This document shows, in pieces, positions 33,336 through 38,575 of a stretch of 38,575 nucleotides of DNA. A model generated the notes under the pieces. That model did no database searches. It was not told the origin of the DNA and worked only from the letters and a program-made list of their open reading frames with translations. Source of the stretch: Sphaerobacteraceae bacterium (GTDB lineage: Bacteria > Chloroflexota > Chloroflexia > Thermomicrobiales > Thermomicrobiaceae); the NCBI GenBank assembly GCA_007695115.1, contig REEK01000184.1, positions 1-38,575 on the forward strand. Direction: 5' to 3'. Positions within the stretch are counted from its first letter, which is position 1. Each line of letters starts with the position of its first letter. The position numbers were made by a program, and so were the translations under genes.

Positions 33336-33362
33336 CTGGTGCGAACCAGTCGGAGGTGGCCC

Positions 33363-34910
33363 ATGCCTGAGATCACACTCCGGGATCTCTGCCGGTGGGA
33401 TCGCCGTATGCAGCTGGTTCCCCCCACGACACTCAGCCGGGACGCGGCGTACGACCGCGGGGTGTCATGGGTCGTCTCCGTCCGGACTTCTCCGCCATTG
33501 CTGCCACCACTGCGAGGCGATGAGCTGGTGGTGATTCCGCGCCGCGTGCTGGAACAGATCGAAGATGCCGCGATGATCACTCGCGACCAGCTTCTCAAGA
33601 CGCTGGTGGAGCATGGGATATCGGCAATCCTCACCGAGCCAGCCTTCAGTGAAGACCCGATCGAGCATCTGCCGATGATCACCATGCCGGCGCCGTTTCC
33701 TCAGGATGCCGAGGGCACACTGAATCGGCTTCTCACCGAACGCCGGGCCGAGCTCTACCGTCTGGGAAACGATCTCTCCCGCCGGTTGTCCGAGGCCGCA
33801 ATGGATCCGCGCGGGGTGGAGGGAATTCTCGACGTCGTTGCCGAGTTCTCCGGCCATCCAGTCATGCTTCAGGATACGGACGGCCAGTTGATTGCCAGTG
33901 GTGGAACCCACGACCCTGACCCTGCTCCGATCGATGCTCTGGATCTGGCCCGGACGTCAGGGCAATCCGTGACCGTGGTTGATGACCACGGCAGCGAGCG
34001 ATTGGTCGTCCCGATGCTGGCTCCGACCGGGAGTGCCTATCTCAGTGTGGTGGCGCCGGTTGGCAGGCTAACCGAGGTCGATCGACTGGTACTGACACAG
34101 ACTGCCGGAACCGCGGCGATCGTGCTGGCTCAGGGAAATGCCGCTGGCGCCCGGAGTGCCCGGCAACGGGCGATTGCCGAGTTGCTGGAAGGTCGCCTGG
34201 CATCAGAGACCGCCGCGATTGCCCGCGCCAGGGGTCTGGGGATCGAGGCAGTCCGCCCGGTCCGGGTCGGAGTCATCGATGCCGGTGAAGATCTGGAGCG
34301 GGCCCATCGGATCGCGGATCAGCTCCTCGGCGGGCTGAGCGGTGTGGAACGAGCCGAGCTCGATGGCGAGATCGCCTTTCTGGTGACTGACGCGGATCGG
34401 GAGACGCTGGAGCAACGGCTCCACCGGATGGAAGCACGCGATGGTTCTCAATCTTTGTGTGTTGCAATCGGCTCGGTGGTACCGGTCATCACCGGTGCAT
34501 CTTCGAGCCTCGATCAGGCCCGGTTTGCCCGGGGACTGGTGCGGGCTGGCGTGTTGACCGGTCCGGTCAGCTGGTTTGATTCACTGGAGGATATCGGGGT
34601 GTTCGGCTTGCTCTATCACCTCTGGGGAAATCCGGCTGTGGAACAGTTCCGTCAGGATGTCCTCGGCGCGCTCGAGGCGTATGACGATCGCCGGGGAACC
34701 GAGCTGATTCCGACGCTTCGCGCCTATCTCTCGAGCGGCGGATCGATCGCTGAAGCATCGGCAATGCTCAATGTTCACCGTAATACGCTCTCCTATCGAG
34801 CTGCCCGTATCGGCGAACTGAGTGGTCGGAACCTGAACAATCCGAACGATCGCCTGCTGATGCGCGTGGCGCTTCTCTGTCTCGATCTGCAGCAGGTTTC
34901 CAGAAGCTGA
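33363..34910 (+). CDS. PucR family transcriptional regulator
   Basis: A 515-residue regulator with three parts. The N-terminal PucR domain (PF07905, about 1-120) contains GVSWVVSVRTSPPLLPPLRG, then DELVVIPRRVLEQ. A central sensor-like region (about 150-260) and a GGDEF-like module (about 280-400) follow. The C-terminal HTH_30 (about 440-505) contains LRAYLSSGGSIAEASAMLNV, then HRNTLSYRAARIGELSG. ATG at 33363 has GGAGGTGG just upstream. PucR proteins control purine, nitrogen or amine use depending on the organism. Its target here is not evident, and it is divergent from the MocR-type regulator. Confidence 0.9.
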   Translation: MPEITLRDLCRWDRRMQLVPPTTLSRDAAYDRGVSWVVSVRTSPPLLPPLRGDELVVIPRRVLEQIEDAAMITRDQLLKTLVEHGISAILTEPAFSEDPIEHLPMITMPAPFPQDAEGTLNRLLTERRAELYRLGNDLSRRLSEAAMDPRGVEGILDVVAEFSGHPVMLQDTDGQLIASGGTHDPDPAPIDALDLARTSGQSVTVVDDHGSERLVVPMLAPTGSAYLSVVAPVGRLTEVDRLVLTQTAGTAAIVLAQGNAAGARSARQRAIAELLEGRLASETAAIARARGLGIEAVRPVRVGVIDAGEDLERAHRIADQLLGGLSGVERAELDGEIAFLVTDADRETLEQRLHRMEARDGSQSLCVAIGSVVPVITGASSSLDQARFARGLVRAGVLTGPVSWFDSLEDIGVFGLLYHLWGNPAVEQFRQDVLGALEAYDDRRGTELIPTLRAYLSSGGSIAEASAMLNVHRNTLSYRAARIGELSGRNLNNPNDRLLMRVALLCLDLQQVSRS

Positions 34911-34921
34911 GCGATGCCTGC

Positions 34922-35335
34922 CTACCCGAGGTAGTCCCTGGCGGCACGCCGGAGGATGACGCGTTCCATCGAAACCGTCTGGACTTCATCGAGAGCGATC
35001 CGGCGGCGACCGAACAGCCCGTACCAGGTACCCACCAGTATTGCGCCCGCACCAAGTGGCTCGCCGGCGGTGGTGTCCGCCCCGTAGCGATGTTCCGGAG
35101 TCTGAGTGGCCGGGCCGAAGTTGCCGACCTCACGCGTTGGCGCAGGGCCGAGTGCCTCGCCGTCGTATGCGCGTATCTCCGGCGTAAACGGTGGATTATC
35201 CGGGATGTTGCTGGCGGCTTCCGGCCCACGAATCACCCGAATGATCGTGCCGACTTTCTCGCCATCCAGCCCGAAAACATCCATACTGCGCCGGATTTCG
35301 GGAGAGCGAAACCCGTGGGTCTGCGGTGACGTCAT
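34922..35335 (-). CDS. PRC-barrel/DUF2171-like protein
   Basis: A 137-residue soluble protein. The first part, MDVFGLDGEKVGTIIRV (residues ~18-34), and the last, RRRIALDEVQTVSMERVIL, match the two halves of a PRC-barrel/DUF2171-like fold. Between them lies a ~70-residue Gly/Pro-rich insert that is not usual for the family. The start overlaps the stop of the upstream DUF4870 gene by 4 bp (35332-35335), so it is in the same operon. It converges on the pucR-type gene with 11 bp between stops. Its function is not known. Confidence 0.6.
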   Translation of the reverse strand: MTSPQTHGFRSPEIRRSMDVFGLDGEKVGTIIRVIRGPEAASNIPDNPPFTPEIRAYDGEALGPAPTREVGNFGPATQTPEHRYGADTTAGEPLGAGAILVGTWYGLFGRRRIALDEVQTVSMERVILRRAARDYLG

Positions 35336-35841
35336 GGACGATGCTCCCCACGGACATCCGGCATCGGGCTGATCATCTCGGCCAGCAGGCCTACAAGGGG
35401 AATCCGGAACGGCTGGGCCTGGTAGGAACGCACCGCGGCGTAGATCGCATAGGCATAGAACGCAAACGTGACGACCATGATGCTGACAACGAAGACCATG
35501 ATGCCGACCGTCATTGCGATGCCGAAGGCAACCTCACCGGTGCCGGAGCTGGCGGCAAATGCCAGTCCGAACGCGCCGAAGGCAAAGGCCATCACGATCA
35601 GGATAACGATGACGGTCAGCACCATCACCAGGAGCTGAAAGATAACCGCCTGACCAGCCTGGAACGCGCCATAGGGCTGATTTTTCCGGGTATGCAGGTA
35701 GATCCAGAGTCCAACTGCGACCAGAAACCCGATGGATGACACGAAGACTGAGAGGTGTGAGATGCAGGCCAGCGTGCGTTCATCCTGGGTCGGCCGGTAG
35801 AACTCGTCCGCAGTGTGATCGGCTCGATGTTCAGTGCTCAT
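35332..35841 (-). CDS. DUF4870 (Tic20-like) membrane protein
   Basis: A 169-residue membrane protein of the DUF4870 family (PF09685). It has the recognisable LACISHLSVFVSSIGFLVAV, then KNQPYGAFQAGQAVIFQLLV. There are about three to four hydrophobic segments (residues ~28-48, 65-95, 105-135). The family is widespread and largely uncharacterised, with a distant likeness to Tic20. It is the third gene of the minus-strand operon that begins with the HNH-like pair, and it is translationally coupled to the PRC-barrel-like gene. Confidence 0.82.
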   Translation of the reverse strand: MSTEHRADHTADEFYRPTQDERTLACISHLSVFVSSIGFLVAVGLWIYLHTRKNQPYGAFQAGQAVIFQLLVMVLTVIVILIVMAFAFGAFGLAFAASSGTGEVAFGIAMTVGIMVFVVSIMVVTFAFYAYAIYAAVRSYQAQPFRIPLVGLLAEMISPMPDVRGEHRP

Positions 35842-35916
35842 GAGTCAGCAACGCTTTCAGCGAACCGTGGTTGATCGTCTATTACACTGAGTATGACGTA
35901 TCTGTACCCGGGTTTG

Positions 35917-36285
35917 TCACACCCAGCGGTCGTCGTCGCGCGAGCCGAGATCGGGCTGATCCTTCTGCAACGTTTTCCACTGATCGAAGTAACAGGCGAC
36001 ACAGGTAGCTTCCAGATCATCGGCGGTGATCCGCTCAGCGCTATCCCCGCGTGGGGTTTCTCCGACGAAATCGACCCCGACGCGCTCCGTGGCACCACAT
36101 CGCTGGCACGTCTGGTTATCGCGTTCGAGCGCTGCCTGCACGATTCCGCCGTCGAGGCTCTCCAGTTGTCGGATGCGAACATCTTTGTCGAGCACATCCC
36201 TGCGGATGCGGGTGGCATAGCGCACCATCACCCAGAGCAGGATCAGCAGCGGTATAAAGACGATCGCGCCGATCAGGAGTTCCAT
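35917..36285 (-). CDS. Membrane-anchored HNH-like zinc protein, catalytic His lost (paralogue 2)
   Basis: A 122-residue protein. Residues 1-22 form one hydrophobic anchor (MELLIGAIVFIPLLILLW) followed by a charged helix (28-55). The soluble part opens with ERDNQTCQRCGA, the hallmark start of HNH-fold zinc domains, with Cys60/Cys63 and Cys95/Cys98 as metal ligands. At the position where nucleases have the catalytic H-H or D-H pair it reads VDFV (71-74). The usual nuclease activity is therefore not expected. ATG at 36285 has GGAG upstream. It lies 35 bp downstream of a paralogue with the same plan, and DUF4870 follows. A structural, redox or sensing role is possible. Confidence 0.7.
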   Translation of the reverse strand: MELLIGAIVFIPLLILLWVMVRYATRIRRDVLDKDVRIRQLESLDGGIVQAALERDNQTCQRCGATERVGVDFVGETPRGDSAERITADDLEATCVACYFDQWKTLQKDQPDLGSRDDDRWV

Positions 36286-36320
36286 CTGATCTGCTCCGTT
36301 CCCGGTGAAATGCCGTGCGT

Positions 36321-36671
36321 TCAGTCGATGATACCTGACTGCCGGGTAATTGCTGTACAGCGAGCGCAACGAGTGATGAGCTGGCGCAGCTGCACCTGAT
36401 CATCGGCTGGCGGGTCATCCACGAAGTCGACCAGTAGATCGCGACTGTCGCCGCAACGCTGGCAGGTGTAGCTGTCTCGCTCGTAGACACGAAAGCGTAA
36501 CTCCGACGGTATATCGTTGAGCAACTGTACCCGCCGCGCATCGGCCGATACCCGCGCGCGCACTCGTGTGGTGTGACGCGAGATCAACACCATGATGACG
36601 GTGGCGATCAGAATCATCCCCACCGTAGACGGTATCCAGCTGGAATCGACCATTGCCTGCACCGTGTCCAT
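36321..36671 (-). CDS. Membrane-anchored HNH-like zinc protein, catalytic His lost (paralogue 1)
   Basis: A 116-residue protein and the first gene of a minus-strand operon. A hydrophobic segment spans residues ~13-31 (IPSTVGMILIATVIMVLIS), followed by a basic helix. The zinc domain begins RFRVYERDSYTCQRCGD, closely matching HNH nucleases, with Cys70/Cys73 and Cys102/Cys105. VDFV (81-84) replaces the catalytic His pair at the same spacing as in the next gene. The exact start is unclear: ATG at 36671 or 36653, neither with a strong ribosome binding site. It is divergent from the MFS gene. Confidence 0.7.
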   Translation of the reverse strand: MDTVQAMVDSSWIPSTVGMILIATVIMVLISRHTTRVRARVSADARRVQLLNDIPSELRFRVYERDSYTCQRCGDSRDLLVDFVDDPPADDQVQLRQLITRCARCTAITRQSGIID

Positions 36672-36741
36672 CCTGTTGATGGTAGCCTATAGGGTCGAAA
36701 TAAGAGCGCAATGACGCGTTCGGCAGGAAGAGGCACCACAA

Positions 36742-38031
36742 ATTTCCACGCACGATGAGACTCCGGACGGGCGTCCACGCCGAGGTCGACGCCTGCAGCC
36801 GTTCTATGGCTGGTGGATCGCCGGAGTTGCCGCACTGGTAGCGTTTGCTTCGGGACCTGGTCAGTCCTACGGCTTCTCCGTATTCATTGACCCCCTCATC
36901 GAGGACACCGGATTCTCTCGTACCGAAATTTCGGCCCTGTATGCGGTCGGTACCGGCCTGAGCGCGATCATGGTCTTCCTGGTCGGTCGACTGGCAGACC
37001 GCTATGGCGCCCGGGTGATGCTGATGTTTGCCGTCACCGGCCTCGGACTGGCCTGTTTCGGTATGGCGTTCGCGGTTGGCCCGATCGCCTTCTTCTTCGC
37101 GTTCGCCTCGTTGCGCGCATTCGGGCAGGGATCGCTGCCGGTCAACGGTACATTGCTGGTGGCCCAGTGGTTCGTGAAATACCGCGGCCGGGCGATGGCC
37201 GTCATGGGCATCGGTGGTGCTGCGTCCAACGCAGCCTTCCCCACGATCTCTCAGCAGTTGATCGAGATGTTCGGCTGGCGCGAGACCTACATGATTCTCG
37301 GTGCCTTCGTCTGGATACTGATCATCCCGCTGGCGATCTTCGTGGTGCGCAATCGTCCGGAAGATCGTGGCGAGAACCCGGATGGTGCCGACGAGTTGCC
37401 AGCCTCGGAGCGGAGAGCTGCCGAATCGACTGATGCCCCGTTGAGTGACAACGCACTGAAAACGCTCTTCTTCTGGGTGACATCGCTCTCGATCGGCGTG
37501 CCGTCGATGGTCGGCACGGCCTACGTCTTTCACCAGATCTCGATCCTCACCGATTTCGGCCTGTCGGCCAGCCTGGCGGCCGGACTGTTCGTTCCATTTG
37601 CGATCACCGCAACGATCTCCAGCTTCATCGGTGGCTATCTGGTGGATCGCTACGATCCGATCCGGGTCTATACCGGAAATGCGATGCTGTTCATTGTTGC
37701 CACGATCGTTCTGGTTTTCGTCACCAACCCGTTTCTCGGGTTCGTCTATGCCGGGCTGATGGGGCTGTTCCAGGGAATTCAGATGATTATCATGAACTCC
37801 ACCTGGGCTTATTTTTACGGGCGGCAAGGACTGGGCAAGATTCAGGGTGCCGGATCGATGACCAACATCGCCTATTCGGCGATCGGCCCACTGCCACTGG
37901 CGGCCCTCTACGGAGTGTTCGGAGACTTTCGCCCGGCGATTCTGATTCTCGGGACACTGATGATCGTCTCGGCGATTTCGATCAATCTGGTTCGATCGCG
38001 GGCGCCAATCGTAGAATCCTATGAAGATTGA
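36742..38031 (+). CDS. MFS transporter with a non-canonical start codon
   Basis: A major facilitator protein of about 429 residues, of the same general class as the MFS gene at 10127. The first TM begins PFYGWWIAGVAALVAFASG (from ~36799); the loop 2-3 motif is VGRLADRYGARVM and the second half carries GGYLVDRYDP. The first in-frame ATG is at 36970, after TM1, so it cannot be the true start. The frame is open from 36715 and contains no ATG, GTG or TTG before 36970. I propose ATT at 36742, with AGGAAGAGG 8 bp upstream, or CTG at 36793, with GAGGT 6 bp upstream. A sequencing or assembly error cannot be excluded. The substrate is unknown. Confidence 0.8.
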   Translation: MSTHDETPDGRPRRGRRLQPFYGWWIAGVAALVAFASGPGQSYGFSVFIDPLIEDTGFSRTEISALYAVGTGLSAIMVFLVGRLADRYGARVMLMFAVTGLGLACFGMAFAVGPIAFFFAFASLRAFGQGSLPVNGTLLVAQWFVKYRGRAMAVMGIGGAASNAAFPTISQQLIEMFGWRETYMILGAFVWILIIPLAIFVVRNRPEDRGENPDGADELPASERRAAESTDAPLSDNALKTLFFWVTSLSIGVPSMVGTAYVFHQISILTDFGLSASLAAGLFVPFAITATISSFIGGYLVDRYDPIRVYTGNAMLFIVATIVLVFVTNPFLGFVYAGLMGLFQGIQMIIMNSTWAYFYGRQGLGKIQGAGSMTNIAYSAIGPLPLAALYGVFGDFRPAILILGTLMIVSAISINLVRSRAPIVESYED

Positions 38032-38054
38032 TGCGGGAAAGGAACAGACACACG

Positions 38055-38462
38055 ATGCTCGATGACAAGCAGCGCGGATTGCTGGACAAGCAGGCGTTCG
38101 CCAAGCTCGTGACGCTGATGCCAGACGGCCATCCGCACGGGACGGTGATGTGGTACCGACGTGAGGGAGACACCGTCCGCATGATGGCGCCGGAGAGTGC
38201 CGTGAAGACGAAGAATCTCGATCGTGATCCCCGGGCAACCGTGGTGGTCGATGACCCCGATTCGGGCTACAGCTATGTCGAGCTTCGGTGCCGGTGCGAG
38301 GTTGTCCATGACGATGCCGCAGCCCGCGAAGAGCTGCATCACATCGCCAGTCGGTATATCGGTGCCGATAAGGCCCCGGACTTCGTCGCCGCACTGGATG
38401 ATGCCCCGCGGGCCATGTTCATCTTTCATCCGTTCCGGGTTCAGGGACAGATCCGGGATTAG
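38055..38462 (+). CDS. Split-barrel F420/FMN-binding (PPOX-class) oxidoreductase
   Basis: A 135-residue protein of the pyridoxamine-phosphate-oxidase-like split-barrel fold (PF01243), closest in look to the F420-dependent subgroup. It starts LDKQAFAKLVTLMPDGHPHG and contains WYRREGDTVRMMAP, KTKNLDRDPRATVVVDDPD and YVELRCRCEVV. These are the cofactor-binding strands. ATG at 38055 follows GGAAAGGA with a long spacing; ATG at 38031 would add eight residues and start at the MFS stop. It is close downstream of the MFS gene and may share its transcript. The substrate is unknown. Confidence 0.85.
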   Translation: MLDDKQRGLLDKQAFAKLVTLMPDGHPHGTVMWYRREGDTVRMMAPESAVKTKNLDRDPRATVVVDDPDSGYSYVELRCRCEVVHDDAAAREELHHIASRYIGADKAPDFVAALDDAPRAMFIFHPFRVQGQIRD

Positions 38463-38516
38463 TTCGTCGGTCTCTGGTTCCGAACATCCACCGAGACCCA
38501 GGAGAGGTTGGCCATC

Positions 38517-38575
38517 ATGAGCGCCGGACACGCATTCGCCTTTCCCGATCTGCCATACGATGACTGGGAAGACAG
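38517..38575 (+). CDS. Start of a further gene, possibly DUF5996 (3' partial)
   Basis: Only 19 codons are visible, beginning MSAGHAFAFPDLPYDDWED. ATG at 38517 has AGGAGAGG at 38500-38507, which makes a real gene likely. The PDLPYDDW segment resembles the N-terminus of DUF5996 proteins, but this rests on very few residues. The gene continues beyond the window. Confidence 0.5.
   Translation, partial: MSAGHAFAFPDLPYDDWED

Noticed and set aside
35917-36671. HNH homing endonucleases or restriction enzymes
   Set aside because: Both copies lack the catalytic histidine and have a membrane anchor; there is no methyltransferase, intron or phage context.
36755-36841. ATG at 36755 as the start of the MFS gene
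   Set aside because: It is in a different frame, gives a peptide of under 30 residues, and is too far from the ribosome binding site.
36415-38394. 659-codon open frame on the minus strand
   Set aside because: It is the antisense shadow of the MFS and split-barrel genes, rich in Arg, His, Asp and Gln with no domain, and it overlaps clearly conserved coding on the other strand.
1-38575. CRISPR arrays, tRNA or rRNA genes, insertion sequences
   Set aside because: I saw no regularly spaced repeats, no cloverleaf with a T-arm motif, and no transposase frame on either strand.

Overview
The window (about 60% G+C by eye) looks like ordinary chromosome from a Chloroflexota bacterium, probably Thermomicrobia-like; this is inferred from gene content, not shown by a marker gene. 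Suggestive features are F420/LLM-type enzymes, PdxST-type vitamin B6 synthesis, a NodB deacetylase behind duplicated FGYP-type repeats, a MEDS-domain histidine kinase, and STAND-LuxR, PucR, MocR and PadR regulators. I see no tRNA, rRNA, CRISPR array, intact insertion sequence or prophage.

Layout. 1-1499: a daunorubicin-type ABC exporter, its ATPase cut by the window edge. 1610-4470: a large STAND/TPR/LuxR regulator and a DUF4242 protein, bounded on the right by a 51-bp relic of an ABC permease 3' end. 4650-5917: a PadR regulator with a tiny membrane protein downstream and a divergent membrane protein whose promoter carries a textbook PadR operator. 5922-7577: an ECF sigma/anti-sigma pair plus a small protein. 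7807-9791: a His-rich small protein and a membrane-anchored DUF4015 protein. 10127-12769: an MFS transporter converging on two tandem LiaF-like envelope-stress proteins. 13046-14302: ArsR, SRPBCC and VOC genes. 14354-18111: a LolD/MacB-type ABC ATPase and FtsX-type permease. 18371-19624: a polysaccharide deacetylase. 19708-22579: an amidase and a MEDS histidine kinase.

22740-28468 is a plus-strand run: a Rad52/DdrA-like annealing protein candidate, an M55 D-aminopeptidase, a PQQ-type sugar dehydrogenase lipoprotein, a family III CoA transferase and a gamma-glutamyltransferase. It suggests peptide and amino-acid scavenging, though the first gene does not fit that theme. 28565-29882 holds a small HTH protein and an LLM oxidoreductase. 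29991-33232 is a vitamin B6 block (MocR/PdxR-like regulator, pdxS, pdxT), with a PucR-type regulator divergent from it. 34922-36671 is a minus-strand operon of two membrane-tethered HNH-like proteins lacking the catalytic His, a DUF4870 protein and a PRC-barrel-like protein. 36742-38575 holds a second MFS gene with no ordinary start codon, an F420/FMN-binding split-barrel protein and the start of one more gene.

The observations most worth a second look are: (i) a 50-bp promoter-like element shared by the liaF-like operon and the LolD/FtsX operon, suggesting one envelope-stress regulon; (ii) the tandem membrane-tethered HNH-like proteins; (iii) the Rad52-like gene outside a phage; (iv) the MFS gene without ATG/GTG/TTG; (v) the permease 3'-end relic flanking the LuxR block; (vi) the leaderless, operator-overlapped arsR start.
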